The translations under genes and the position numbers were made by a program. 64,000 bases of DNA from contig NZ_QWDC01000002.1 in NCBI RefSeq assembly GCF_003432115.1, positions 248,001 through 312,000 of the forward strand. Direction: 5' to 3'. The notes under the pieces were generated by a model, which made no database searches, was not told the origin of the DNA, and saw only the letters and a list, made by a program, of their open reading frames with translations. The stretch is from Mucilaginibacter conchicola (lineage in GTDB: Bacteria > Bacteroidota > Bacteroidia > Sphingobacteriales > Sphingobacteriaceae). Position 1 is the stretch's first letter; each line of letters begins with the position of its first letter. Shown one piece after another: positions 1-8,561 of this stretch.

Positions 1-1440
1 GTTAAGATAATTGCCTGCAGCATCCAGCGTATCGGTATTGGTTACGTTGGTTAAATTCTCTATCACCACTTTGGCACCACCATCTAAACTGAAGTTCTTG
101 GTGATGGGTTGGGTATAATCTAATGAGATGTTGGTTTCCCTGTCATGACCGGGATTGTAGCCGCGGGTACCGGTTGCAGTCATCAACGGATCGTCATAAT
201 CCTGGCGCTGAAAATAGTTTACCGTGTTTTTGCTACCGCTGGTGGTTATTAAGAACTCCAGTTCCTGCCCTTCTCTGGCAAAATTCTTTTTATAATTCAA
301 ACTGAAGTCGGTAGAGTAAGCGCTGAAACGGCTCTCGGAGTTACGGGTGCTTAGCAGATCTTGCAATACCGCGCCTGATATGCCGTACTGAGTTTCTTCC
401 TGGCTGGTTATACCTTTATTGCGGTTGCCAAAATGGTCAAACCCTACCGATGCGGTTAACTCATCCTTAGGCGTAATGCTCCAGTTAAAGCTTAATCCCG
501 ATTGATAACCACTGCGTCGTGTATCGCTATATCCATCCTGGAACAGCGTGCTTTTTGAGCCATCGGCATTATCTGATCTACGGTTATTGGTATTCAAGGC
601 CCTGGCATTGAGCATGGCATTACCGCTAAAGAAAGCGTTAACTCCAAAGTTGCCCTTGCGTGCATTCAGGTTAAAAGAGCCGTTCTCCTGGCGCGTACCT
701 GCAGTAAGGTTTACGCTGCCGTTTATACCCGATACTTTGCTATCCTTTAATATAATGTTAATGATACCGCCCGTACCTGCTGCATCATACTTAGCGCCTG
801 GGCTGGTAATTACCTCAATGCTTTTGATCTGGCTGGCGGGGATAGCCTGCAGTGCATCGGCAAGGCTTGCACCAAAAATGCTGCTGGGTTTACCATTTAT
901 CAGAAAGCGGATGTTGCCGTTGCCCTGCAGCTCCACATTACCATCAATATCTACCGTTACCTGCGGTACTTTCTTCAGCACATCAATGGCTGCACCGCTT
1001 TGTGCGGTTAAGTCGTTTTGTGCGTTGAAAACCATTTTATCTATACGGTTCTCAACTATTGGCGCTTTGGCAATAATGTCTACACCTTTTAATTGGTTTT
1101 GGTTGGGTTGCAGCAAGATAGTACCAAGCGCAGCTACGCCGCCATCTTTTACTATTACATGCTCTATGATATATTTTTTATACCCCAAAAAATCTACGGT
1201 AACGCGGTAATCGCCGGCGGCAATGGTTTGAATAGTGAATGTGCCCTTTTCATCGGTGCTTATGCCGTTAAAAGGGCTGGCGCTGCCTTGTTTAAATACA
1301 GATACGGTAGCGTAATCTACCGCTTGTTGTGTTGTTGCATCAATCACTTTACCGCTTATTTTTCCCTTGCCGCCGGTATCCTGGGCAAACGAAAAAAGGA
1401 CAGATAAACTGAACAGAAATGATAATATATAAATACGCAT
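1..1440 (-). CDS. Outer-membrane beta-barrel receptor, TonB-dependent type, 3' end outside window
   Basis: The reading frame opens at the ATG at 1440 and stays open to the left edge (480 codons), so the C-terminus is missing. It starts with a signal peptide (MRIYILSFLFSLSVLFSFAQ). A carboxypeptidase-like regulatory domain follows at about residues 30-115 (GKVIDATTQQAVDYATV). Next comes a plug-like region at about 125-225 containing QLKGVDIIAK, VLKKVPQVTVDIDGN and SPGAKYDAAGTGGIINI, and then barrel-like strands. This order matches the outer membrane beta-barrel family (OMP_b-brl_3 type), which resembles TonB-dependent receptors but usually lacks a SusD partner. The substrate cannot be told. 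No gene on the same strand lies directly upstream except the EamA gene 80 nt away. Confidence 0.85.
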   Translation of the reverse strand, partial: MRIYILSFLFSLSVLFSFAQDTGGKGKISGKVIDATTQQAVDYATVSVFKQGSASPFNGISTDEKGTFTIQTIAAGDYRVTVDFLGYKKYIIEHVIVKDGGVAALGTILLQPNQNQLKGVDIIAKAPIVENRIDKMVFNAQNDLTAQSGAAIDVLKKVPQVTVDIDGNVELQGNGNIRFLINGKPSSIFGASLADALQAIPASQIKSIEVITSPGAKYDAAGTGGIINIILKDSKVSGINGSVNLTAGTRQENGSFNLNARKGNFGVNAFFSGNAMLNARALNTNNRRSDNADGSKSTLFQDGYSDTRRSGYQSGLSFNWSITPKDELTASVGFDHFGNRNKGITSQEETQYGISGAVLQDLLSTRNSESRFSAYSTDFSLNYKKNFAREGQELEFLITTSGSKNTVNYFQRQDYDDPLMTATGTRGYNPGHDRETNISLDYTQPITKNFSLDGGAKVVIENLTNVTNTDTLDAAGNYLN

Positions 1441-1520
1441 GATGGGCCTCTTAATTGAGGCGCAAATCTGAAAAGAAAATCTGGATTAATTTGGTAGGTT
1501 TCTTAAATGTTACATATATG

Positions 1521-1934
1521 TTAAAGTATCAAAATAATGGTGCCACCAATGATCAGCAGCGCTCCTAAACCGTTTTTCAGGGTGAGCTGCTCGCCAAGGA
1601 AAACTACCGATAAAACAATGGCAAGCGCCACGCTCAGCTTATCAACCGGGGCCACCTGTTGCACCTTTCCAATTTGCAGAGCCTTAAAATAAAACACCCA
1701 CGAAAGGCCGGTTGCAAAGCCCGAGAGGATCAAAAAAGTCCAGTTTAGTTTGTTTAAAGTATGCAGGCCATGCTGGGCATGCTTATAAAAAACAATTGAC
1801 CACGCCAAAATAACGATCACCACGGTGCGAATGGCGGTTGCCAGATCGCTATCAACATCTTTGATTCCAATTTTTGCAAAAATTGCAGTCAGCGCGGCAA
1901 AAACCGCTGAAAGTAAAGCATATATCCACCACAT
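1521..1934 (-). CDS. EamA/DMT-family half-size membrane transporter
   Basis: The 137-residue protein has about five hydrophobic segments and ends directly on a membrane helix. The sequence fits one EamA repeat (drug/metabolite transporter superfamily): the N-terminal WWIYALLSAVFAALTAIFAK, a middle ATGLSWVFYFKALQIGKV and the late VALAIVLSVVFLGEQLT are typical. Full-size EamA proteins carry two such repeats in about 300 residues, so this one presumably works as a dimer, as known for short DMT proteins. It is an inner-membrane protein of unknown substrate. It stands alone, divergent from the desaturase gene. Confidence 0.8.
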   Translation of the reverse strand: MWWIYALLSAVFAALTAIFAKIGIKDVDSDLATAIRTVVIVILAWSIVFYKHAQHGLHTLNKLNWTFLILSGFATGLSWVFYFKALQIGKVQQVAPVDKLSVALAIVLSVVFLGEQLTLKNGLGALLIIGGTIILIL

Positions 1935-2110
1935 AATATTTCTGTTTATCTAATTTTTTATATCGTGCTCTAAAAATATTTTATATCTTAGTTTAATAAT
2001 TATTGATTGAGTTAACAAAACCCCGTTTTTTCACGGTAATTTCAAAAAATTTTTACAACGAAAATACAATCATCGTACGGAATTGTTATCTTCAACGTTT
2101 TAACCCTAAT

Positions 2111-3136
2111 ATGAAGAAAAAAGATTTTATCTACTCGCAGGAGTCCGAGCCGCATCGTATACGAACAAAAAAAATTCTAAAGCAGTTCCCTCAACTAAGA
2201 AATTTAATAGGTAAAAATCCAAAAACCATCTGGGCTATCCTCGGCATTGTAGCCTTCCAGGTCACGCTTGCATGGCTTCTTCGCGACCAGTCATGGTGGC
2301 TGGTGTTTGGCGCAGCTTATTTGCTGGGTGCTTTTGCAGACCACGCCTTATTCGTGATGATACACGAGTGTACCCACCAGTTATTATTTAAAAACCGCAA
2401 CGCCAACCGTTGGGCCGCTATGCTTTCTAACCTTCCGCAGGTAGTGCCAACAGCTATGTCGTTTGAGAAATATCACATCAAGCACCATTCATTCCAGGGT
2501 ATACATGAGCTTGATGCCGACCTCCCAAACCGTTGGGAAGCAAAATTGATAAGCAACTCTTTTGTAGGTAAAGCTATCTGGTTGTTATTCTTCCCGTTGT
2601 TCCAGATCTTCCGTTTATCACGCCTGCGCGAGATCAACCCGTTAGATAAATGGATAGTGATCAACTTTGTAGTGCAAATGGCATTTAACGTTGCTATATG
2701 GTACTTCTTTGGCTGGCATGCAATTGCATTCCTGGTGGCAAGCTTCTTCTTTTCAGTTGGTTTACATCCGCTGGGCGCACGTTGGGTACAGGAGCATTAC
2801 CTTACCCATGGCGAAGAGCAGGAAACTTACAGCTATTATGGCGGGTTAAACAAAGTAGCTTTTAACGTAGGTTTCCACAACGAGCACCACGATTTCCCTT
2901 CTATCCCATGGAACAGATTGCCAGAGATAAAAAGAACTGCGCCTGAATACTATGACACCCTGCACTCGCACCAGTCATGGACCAAGCTATTCTTCCGTTT
3001 CTTGTTTGATAAGGAGATCTCGTTATTCAACCGTATCTTACGTAAAGAGCGCGGTAAAGTAACATTGAAAGATGTTTCAAAACCTGATGCAGAGATGGTG
3101 ATTACCGAAAAAACTACACTTGCTGTACAAGACTAA
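2111..3136 (+). CDS. DEGS-like sphingolipid (dihydroceramide) desaturase
   Basis: This is a 341-residue membrane fatty-acid desaturase that resembles eukaryotic sphingolipid delta-4 desaturase (DEGS1) along its whole length. The N-terminus (DFIYSQESEPHRIRTKKIL) matches the lipid-desaturase N-terminal segment of that family. The three histidine boxes are HECTH (85-89), HIKHH (122-126) and HNEHH (256-260), at nearly the spacing of DEGS1. ETYSYYGGLN (238-247) before the last box is also a DEGS hallmark. About four membrane helices surround the boxes. The likely role is oxidation of a di-iron-bound sphingoid or fatty acyl chain in the inner membrane. I chose the ATG at 2111 because the 36 residues of in-frame sequence upstream (from 2003) look non-coding and have no counterpart in the family. 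A terminator follows. Confidence 0.9.
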   Translation: MKKKDFIYSQESEPHRIRTKKILKQFPQLRNLIGKNPKTIWAILGIVAFQVTLAWLLRDQSWWLVFGAAYLLGAFADHALFVMIHECTHQLLFKNRNANRWAAMLSNLPQVVPTAMSFEKYHIKHHSFQGIHELDADLPNRWEAKLISNSFVGKAIWLLFFPLFQIFRLSRLREINPLDKWIVINFVVQMAFNVAIWYFFGWHAIAFLVASFFFSVGLHPLGARWVQEHYLTHGEEQETYSYYGGLNKVAFNVGFHNEHHDFPSIPWNRLPEIKRTAPEYYDTLHSHQSWTKLFFRFLFDKEISLFNRILRKERGKVTLKDVSKPDAEMVITEKTTLAVQD

Positions 3137-3155
3137 CCAATTATAAACCAATTTT

Positions 3156-3187
3156 AAGCGGCCTATACTATATGGGCCGCTTTTTTG
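3156..3187 (+). terminator. Rho-independent terminator after the desaturase gene
   Basis: The arms AAGCGGCC (3156-3163) and GGCCGCTT (3175-3182) form a perfect 8-bp GC-rich stem with an 11-nt loop, followed by a T run to 3187. It lies 20 nt after the stop of the desaturase gene. Confidence 0.85.
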
Positions 3188-3201
3188 TTATATAAGCTTA
3201 T

Positions 3202-4104
3202 ATGTTTAAGCCCCGCGCCTTTAAGATAATTTTATTACTTGTTGCATTAATGTTTGTAGCGGCATACGCCAAGCATCGCTTTATTGACAGGAAACTGCAG
3301 CCCGAAAGTAATTTAAAAGATAAAGAGATGGACGAAATATCGGGCATTGCTGCATCATCCATTAACCCCGATCTGTTTTATGTACATAATGATAGTGGCG
3401 ATACCAGCCGCTTTTTTGCAATAGACAAAAAAGGAAACCTGAAAAGCACTATATACTTTAAAGGTGATTATCCACGCCGTGGGGCAAGGGATTGCGAAGA
3501 TATCGCAGTTGGCCCCGGCCCTGCTAAAGGTAAAAGCTATGTTTACCTGGGCGATATAGGCGATAACTACACCCGCTGGAAAGCAGTAACCATATATCGC
3601 TTTGCAGAAATACCGGCCTGGGCAAGCGCAGGCAAAACGGAAGCAACAACTACTGCGCTTAAATACCGTTACCCCGACGGTGCTAAGGATGCCGAGGCTA
3701 TGGCGATAGATCCGTTGGAAAGGTTGCTTTATATTGTCACCAAACGCGGCGATAGTGTTAACGTGTATACCGGGCCATTGAATATAAAAGCAGCCGATAC
3801 TACAACACTTACCTTTAGGGGCAAATTATTTTTTGAGGGTTCAAAACCCTTTAAATGGATAACAGCCGCCGATATTTCTAAAGATGGCCAGCAGGTATTA
3901 ATAAAAAGCTACGAGAAGGTATACTACTGGCGCCGCCGGGGTAATGAACCGCTCTGGCAAACCCTTCAGCGCCCCGCCCGCGAACTTACCTACAAACAGG
4001 AGCGGCAGGGCGAAGCTATAGGTTTTACACAGGATGGTAAGGGATATTATACCACCAGCGAAGGTGTATTTGCACCAATTTATTATTACCACTCTCCAAA
4101 CTAA
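3202..4104 (+). CDS. Secreted or membrane-anchored protein, possibly beta-propeller
   Basis: The 300-residue protein has an N-terminal hydrophobic segment (about residues 8-22) that may be a signal anchor. The rest is soluble. EISGIAASSINPDLFYVHNDSGD, then a DCEDIA segment, YVYLGDIGDN and a later DAEAMAIDPLERLLYIVTK recur at regular spacing with the look of propeller blades. The pattern resembles SdiA-regulated or esterase-like-phytase beta-propellers, but I cannot assign a function. Its stop overlaps the stop of the convergent lipoprotein gene by 4 nt (4101-4104), so the two 3' ends must be transcribed through each other. Confidence 0.7.
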   Translation: MFKPRAFKIILLLVALMFVAAYAKHRFIDRKLQPESNLKDKEMDEISGIAASSINPDLFYVHNDSGDTSRFFAIDKKGNLKSTIYFKGDYPRRGARDCEDIAVGPGPAKGKSYVYLGDIGDNYTRWKAVTIYRFAEIPAWASAGKTEATTTALKYRYPDGAKDAEAMAIDPLERLLYIVTKRGDSVNVYTGPLNIKAADTTTLTFRGKLFFEGSKPFKWITAADISKDGQQVLIKSYEKVYYWRRRGNEPLWQTLQRPARELTYKQERQGEAIGFTQDGKGYYTTSEGVFAPIYYYHSPN

Positions 4105-4850
4105 CGCCCTTTTATCAACGCAGCATAATCCACCTTATCAAAGGCAAACTCAGGCATTTTGGCGGCCTTGCAATAGTTCACCACCATATCATATTTATCT
4201 GCGCTTGCACGTGGTACATACAAACGGTAACGATAGGCCGGCGGCAACTCGGTATCTTCCCAAACACTCAGCTTGGTAGCAGGGTCAATAATATAAATAT
4301 TGATGTTTGACTTTTTGACGAACTGGTAGAACGGCGGCGCTTTCAGGTTATACTTGGCATCGTTCAGTTTCTTTACATCTTTCAACACATAAGGCTCGGG
4401 GCCTTCTTCTCCGCGGTAGATAATGGTGCTATCAGTAACAATACGCTTATCTACATTGGCCCAATCGCTTGGCGCATATAAATAGTATTTGCCTTTGTAA
4501 CTGTACACCGGCAGCCATTCGTTAGGCAATCCTGCCAGGTCATACTTCTTTAACGGCTTAGGGTTACGCACTTTTAATATGCGGTAAGCCTGTTTATAAT
4601 TGATACTATCGTAATGGTCAAACTTAAAATTGAGCAGGTCTTTAAATATCGACGAGGCATGGTTCTTTTCTACATAAACTATATGATAGTAATCTTTTGT
4701 GGTTTCTTTTTGCAGAAAAGTGGTATCGGTTGGTATCGGCGAACTTGCAGTTTTTGCACTATCGGTTTTAGCAGAATCAACAGGCTTTTTATCGCCATTG
4801 CCGCCACAGGCAGCTAATAAAAGAGGTAACAGGTAGAGTAGCTTTTTCAT
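4101..4850 (-). CDS. Lipoprotein of unknown function
   Basis: The 249-residue protein starts with a lipoprotein signal peptide (MKKLLYLLPLLLAAC). The predicted lipidated cysteine is C15, followed by GGNGDKKPVDSAKTDSAKTA, a low-complexity tether rich in Lys, Ser and Asp. The mature part is polar, rich in Tyr and Lys (YYHIVYVEKNH, YSYKGKYYLYAPSDW), and has no motif that I recognise. It is probably attached to the outer membrane. It converges with the gene at 3202-4104 and overlaps it by 4 nt. Confidence 0.75.
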   Translation of the reverse strand: MKKLLYLLPLLLAACGGNGDKKPVDSAKTDSAKTASSPIPTDTTFLQKETTKDYYHIVYVEKNHASSIFKDLLNFKFDHYDSINYKQAYRILKVRNPKPLKKYDLAGLPNEWLPVYSYKGKYYLYAPSDWANVDKRIVTDSTIIYRGEEGPEPYVLKDVKKLNDAKYNLKAPPFYQFVKKSNINIYIIDPATKLSVWEDTELPPAYRYRLYVPRASADKYDMVVNYCKAAKMPEFAFDKVDYAALIKGR

Positions 4851-4977
4851 TATTTTAAATGTAGCTTATTTATATACAAGCGTAATAAATACTTCAATAT
4901 TATTCATTATTTTTCTACACGTATAAGTGTGCCCTAAGGGCATTTATCAAAAAAAATAAAAAAATCTTCACTACAAG

Positions 4978-5003
4978 GCAACCTTTCGGCAAAATCCTGC
5001 GTG
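4978..5003 (+). promoter_or_regulatory. Candidate ECF-sigma promoter of the sigma operon
   Basis: GCAACC (4978-4983) and CGTGA (from 5000) are separated by 16 nt, which fits the AAC/CGT core and spacing of ECF sigma promoters. Autoregulation is common in ECF operons. The predicted transcript start would lie about 45 nt before the sigma gene start at 5054. This is a motif match only. Confidence 0.4.
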
Positions 5004-5053
5004 ATGCATGCAGATAAGGTAATAATTCAGGTAGTAAACGGATAACCCAAAGC

Positions 5054-5695
5054 ATGGGCGAAGCAGAATTACAACAACTGGTAAGCGGCTGTTTAAAGGA
5101 TGACAGGTTGAGTCAAAAGCTGTTGTATAAGGCTTTTTATGGCTTTGCTATGGGCATTTGTTTGCGGTATGCCAACAACCGGTATGAGGCTTCGGAAGTA
5201 TTGAACCAGGGCTTTTTTAAGGTTTTCAAAAACCTGGAGAAGTATGATAGGGCAAAACCTTTTAAAGCCTGGCTGGGCCGGATAATGGTAAATGCATCTA
5301 TAGATTATTACCGCTCAAACCTTAAAGTTGCTTATACCGAGGAGCTGGATAAGGCCGAGCATATCAACGATACGGATTACGCCGACAAGAATTTAAGTTA
5401 TAACGAACTGCTTGACATGATAGCCAGGCTACCACGTGCCTACCGTACCATATTTAACTTATTTGCCATTGAGGGCTATACGCACGAAGAGATAGGCGAG
5501 ATGTTAAACATTAGTACAGGCACATCAAAATCAAACCTGCACAAAGCACGCGAAAAGCTGAAAGTAATGATAGCCGAAAGTGAACGTGTGCCGGGATATA
5601 TAGCAAAACAATCAGGAGATAACATAGTACCTATTAACCAAACCAATACCCCCAACCTGTCCATATCTTTTTTTAACAGAACAAACAAGAAATGA
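5054..5695 (+). CDS. ECF-type RNA polymerase sigma factor
   Basis: The 213-residue protein carries sigma-70 region 2 at about residues 20-90 (YKAFYGFAMGICLRYANNRYEASEVLNQGFFKVFKNL, then KPFKAWLGRIMVNASIDYYR). Region 4 lies at about 118-175 (LPRAYRTIFNLFAIEGYTHEEIGEMLNISTGTSKSNLHKAREKL, the helix-turn-helix). A tail of about 35 residues (from ERVPGYIAKQ to FNRTNKK) follows region 4 and is longer than in minimal ECF factors. It directs RNA polymerase to a specific regulon. Its stop overlaps the next gene's start by 4 nt (ATGA at 5692-5695), so it is translationally coupled to the presumed anti-sigma protein. A candidate ECF promoter lies upstream, suggesting autoregulation. Confidence 0.92.
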   Translation: MGEAELQQLVSGCLKDDRLSQKLLYKAFYGFAMGICLRYANNRYEASEVLNQGFFKVFKNLEKYDRAKPFKAWLGRIMVNASIDYYRSNLKVAYTEELDKAEHINDTDYADKNLSYNELLDMIARLPRAYRTIFNLFAIEGYTHEEIGEMLNISTGTSKSNLHKAREKLKVMIAESERVPGYIAKQSGDNIVPINQTNTPNLSISFFNRTNKK

Positions 5696-7032
5696 AAGAG
5701 GAAAAAGAAGATAGTATTGATAAATTGTTTAGCCGCGGCCTCAGCGACCCGGGCGACAATGCATCATACCGTGAGGATGATTGGGACGCCCTTGAGGCCA
5801 TGCTTGATGGGAAGAAGCCCAAAGCAGCAGGCACCTCCAGGAACATTATCTATCTTATTACAACCGTGGCAGCCATGCTGTTACTGGTTATTGGCTGGGC
5901 TTTGTTTAAGCCGGATAGCAACGGCAACGGCAATACCAATCAGCAGGCAAGCACTAAAAAACCACAAATAAAACAAGACTCCGGTAAATACGGTTCGCCC
6001 GTGCAGCAACAGGAAGTTCTCGCAAGTAGTACACTTTCGGCCGGTAACAGCAACGTTGATAGTGCAGATAGTAGGGGCCGTAAACGTAAATCGTTCTTCA
6101 CCTTATCTGCTGCACCGGGCAACCGTATATATACCGGTAGTAAAACCGGCATAGTTGTACCGCATTATACAGATGTTACCGCCAAACGCGATACCAGCCC
6201 GCCAGATCCGCGTTATACCAACATGGCAAATAACGGTATTGTTAAGCAAGATCAACAGGTGGCTAATGATGTAAACACAAAACGCGATACTTCGCCACCA
6301 GACCCGGCTGTTAACATGGCTGCCATAAGGCATGCGGATAGCGTTATTAACGGCAGTAAAAAAACAGAGCTGGTTTCTGTAGTAGATGATATTAAGAAAC
6401 CGCGCAAAACCGTGGGCACAGCTGTAAGCTACCAGCCAACCTTTGCCATGAGCATTATTGCTTCGCCTGATGTGAACAGCGTTGGTGGGTTTAGCAATAC
6501 CCGGGTAGGTACTAATGCCGGGCTGATGCTTAGCATGGGGGTGTCAAAATGGACGATTAGTACCGGTGCAGTTTATTCTGATAAACCTTACGCCGCACCG
6601 TTCTCGGCTTACTCTACCGCCTATAAGTTTGCTACCAACCCAACCGAGGTTTATGCAAGTTGTGCCGTGTTAGATATCCCGCTGAATATTGGGTACCAGG
6701 TGTATAACAAAAACCGCAACAAGTTTAGCCTGGGCACCGGCCTGTCATCATACTTTATGCTGCGCGAAAATTACACATTTGATTATCCGGGGGGCTATGG
6801 TACCGGCGGCCCTGCTACATATAACATCCGCAATAAAAATCAACACATTTTTGGCGTACTAAACCTTAACGCTACTTATCAGAGAGACATCAATTCGAGG
6901 TTTGGATTAGCTATACAGCCATACATGAAACTGCCGCTTACCGGCATAGGGTATGGCAAGGTAAATCTCCGCTCGGCGGGGGTTGCTGTAGGCGCAACAT
7001 GGAACATCATATCGGGTAAAAAACCTAAGTAA
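5692..7032 (+). CDS. Putative anti-sigma protein fused to an outer-membrane beta-barrel (Dma-like)
   Basis: The 446-residue protein has an unusual layout. Residues 1-50 form an acidic cytoplasmic-type segment with DDWDALEAMLDG (29-40), of the sort seen in Bacteroidota anti-sigma N-termini. Residues 51-72 are one membrane helix (NIIYLITTVAAMLLLVIGWA). Residues 73-245 are a long disordered linker rich in Asn, Gln, Lys, Ser and Pro, with the motif KRDTSPPDP repeated at 165-173 and 197-205. Residues 246-446 look like an outer-membrane beta-barrel (YQPTFAMSIIASPD, LMLSMGVSKWTISTGAVYSD, with a late GVAVGATWNI strand). The order matches the dual membrane-spanning anti-sigma factors described in Bacteroides. 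It probably binds the sigma factor of the upstream gene, which it overlaps by 4 nt. Confidence 0.75.
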   Translation: MKEEKEDSIDKLFSRGLSDPGDNASYREDDWDALEAMLDGKKPKAAGTSRNIIYLITTVAAMLLLVIGWALFKPDSNGNGNTNQQASTKKPQIKQDSGKYGSPVQQQEVLASSTLSAGNSNVDSADSRGRKRKSFFTLSAAPGNRIYTGSKTGIVVPHYTDVTAKRDTSPPDPRYTNMANNGIVKQDQQVANDVNTKRDTSPPDPAVNMAAIRHADSVINGSKKTELVSVVDDIKKPRKTVGTAVSYQPTFAMSIIASPDVNSVGGFSNTRVGTNAGLMLSMGVSKWTISTGAVYSDKPYAAPFSAYSTAYKFATNPTEVYASCAVLDIPLNIGYQVYNKNRNKFSLGTGLSSYFMLRENYTFDYPGGYGTGGPATYNIRNKNQHIFGVLNLNATYQRDINSRFGLAIQPYMKLPLTGIGYGKVNLRSAGVAVGATWNIISGKKPK

Positions 7033-7036
7033 AAAC

Positions 7037-7579
7037 ATGAAACATATCGGGTTAATTTTACTCGTCTGGTTTGGGATAAATCAGGCGGGCCAGGGCATCT
7101 ATGTCTGTAAAAATGCAGTTGTAAACATCTATTCAAAGGCTCCTTTAGAGGATATTGAGGCTAAATCTGACAAGGGTACATCTGTACTTAATGCCGGTAC
7201 AGGCGAGTTTGCTTTTGCCGTGCCTATCCGCTCGTTTACGTTCCAGAAATCATTAATGCAGGAGCATTTTAATGAGAATTACATGGAGAGCGATAAGTAT
7301 CCGCAGGCATCATTTAAAGGGAAAATAAACGAGAAGGTAGATATCAGTAAAGATGGCACCTATCCTGTAACCGCCACCGGTGTATTTGAGGCACACGGCG
7401 TAAAACAGAACCGTACCATTCCGGGCAAACTCACTGTAAGCGGCGGTAAAGTAACACTTGCCAGCGAGTTTGTGGTGGCCTGTAAAGACCACAAAATTGA
7501 GATCCCTACACTGGTATTCCAGAAAATTGCCGAAACCATTAAGGTAAATGTAACGGCAACCTATACACCTAACAAATAA
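7037..7579 (+). CDS. YceI-like lipid-binding protein
   Basis: The 180-residue protein has a weak signal peptide (about residues 1-20) and then a YceI lipocalin-like barrel. GEFAFAVPIRSFTFQKSLMQEHFNENYMESDKYPQASFKG-type sequence at about 55-95 is the family core, where a short-range loop defines what is converted during the oxidative or acid response. The C-terminal VTGVFEAHGVKQNRTIPG segment is also typical. YceI proteins bind isoprenoid or amphiphilic ligands in the periplasm. The start lies 4 nt after the previous stop, so the gene belongs to the sigma-factor operon. Confidence 0.88.
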   Translation: MKHIGLILLVWFGINQAGQGIYVCKNAVVNIYSKAPLEDIEAKSDKGTSVLNAGTGEFAFAVPIRSFTFQKSLMQEHFNENYMESDKYPQASFKGKINEKVDISKDGTYPVTATGVFEAHGVKQNRTIPGKLTVSGGKVTLASEFVVACKDHKIEIPTLVFQKIAETIKVNVTATYTPNK

Positions 7580-7600
7580 CGCACAAACGCTCACAACACC

Positions 7601-8548
7601 ATGAAAAGATCCCTCTTATTTGCGGCGCTATTATGCGCGGCACTGGCAACCAATGCCCAAACAAAACAAGATAGCACAGCCAAACCAAGCAGTACCGATT
7701 CGCTAATGAATAGCTTAAGTGCACCTGAAAAAGGCGAACCGGTTATAGCTACTTTTAAAGCAACACGCCTCATCTTCTCGCAAACCACCGAGACGGTTAA
7801 AAAGAAAGAACTCAACTTTTTGGTAATTCACCGCTTTGGGGATATTGCCGGTGCACAGGGTGGCGGCAAAACCTTTTTCGGGCTTGATAACTCATCAGAT
7901 ATCTATATAGGCTTTGAGTACGGTATAAGCGATAACTTTAACATTGGCCTTGGCCGCAGCAAGTACGAGCAGCTGATAGATATGCATTTAAAATACTACC
8001 TGCTGCACCAAACTACTGATAACAGCGTACCTGTTGCCGTAAGCTTATTTGTTAAAGGCGGCTTTAAGCCATACCATGTGGAGACCAACATCTACGATAA
8101 CTTTGCCAACCGTTTTGCTTATTTCACACAAGCCATCATTGCGCGTAAGTTCTCAAGCGCTTTATCCTTACAGATCTCGCCTTCGTACGTGATCGATAAT
8201 ATCCCGTTCCCGCTGGCACCTACTAACGAGAACAACTTCTTTGCTATTTCGGCAGCGGGCAGGTTGAAGTTCTCAAAACGTATGGGCATTGTACTGGATT
8301 ACTTCCACCCTTTCTCCAATTACCGCAACAACAGCGTAGATCCTAAATTTTATGACGGGCTTGGCGTGGGTTTGGAAATTGAAACCGGCGGCCACGTGTT
8401 TACCATTAACCTGAGCAATGCGCAGGCAATATCAGAAATCAATTATATGAGCAATACCACATCAAACTGGGGCAAAGGCCAGTTCAGGCTGGGCTTTACC
8501 ATCTCGAGGATCTTCGATTTTAACAAGAAAAATAAATCATCTTACTAA
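7601..8548 (+). CDS. DUF5777-family outer-membrane beta-barrel protein
   Basis: The 315-residue protein has a clear signal peptide (MKRSLLFAALLCAALATNAQ). A short Ser/Thr-rich stretch is followed by the DUF5777 core: KKKELNFLVIHRFGDIAG, FFGLDNSSDIYIGFEYGISD and NIGLGRSKYEQLIDMHLKY. The alternating polar/apolar pattern and the C-terminal GQFRLGFTISRIFDF fit a small outer-membrane barrel. In many Bacteroidota genomes such proteins sit beside YceI and Rieske genes, as here. The function is unknown. It lies 21 nt after yceI in the same operon. Confidence 0.82.
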   Translation: MKRSLLFAALLCAALATNAQTKQDSTAKPSSTDSLMNSLSAPEKGEPVIATFKATRLIFSQTTETVKKKELNFLVIHRFGDIAGAQGGGKTFFGLDNSSDIYIGFEYGISDNFNIGLGRSKYEQLIDMHLKYYLLHQTTDNSVPVAVSLFVKGGFKPYHVETNIYDNFANRFAYFTQAIIARKFSSALSLQISPSYVIDNIPFPLAPTNENNFFAISAAGRLKFSKRMGIVLDYFHPFSNYRNNSVDPKFYDGLGVGLEIETGGHVFTINLSNAQAISEINYMSNTTSNWGKGQFRLGFTISRIFDFNKKNKSSY

Positions 8549-8561
8549 AACTTAATCTACC

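Noticed and set aside
548..1210. 220-residue frame on the plus strand
   Set aside because: It lies fully inside the minus-strand receptor gene, which has a signal peptide and known domains.
2003..2110. In-frame extension of the desaturase
   Set aside because: The 36 residues have no counterpart in DEGS-type enzymes, and the sequence looks like an AT-rich leader.
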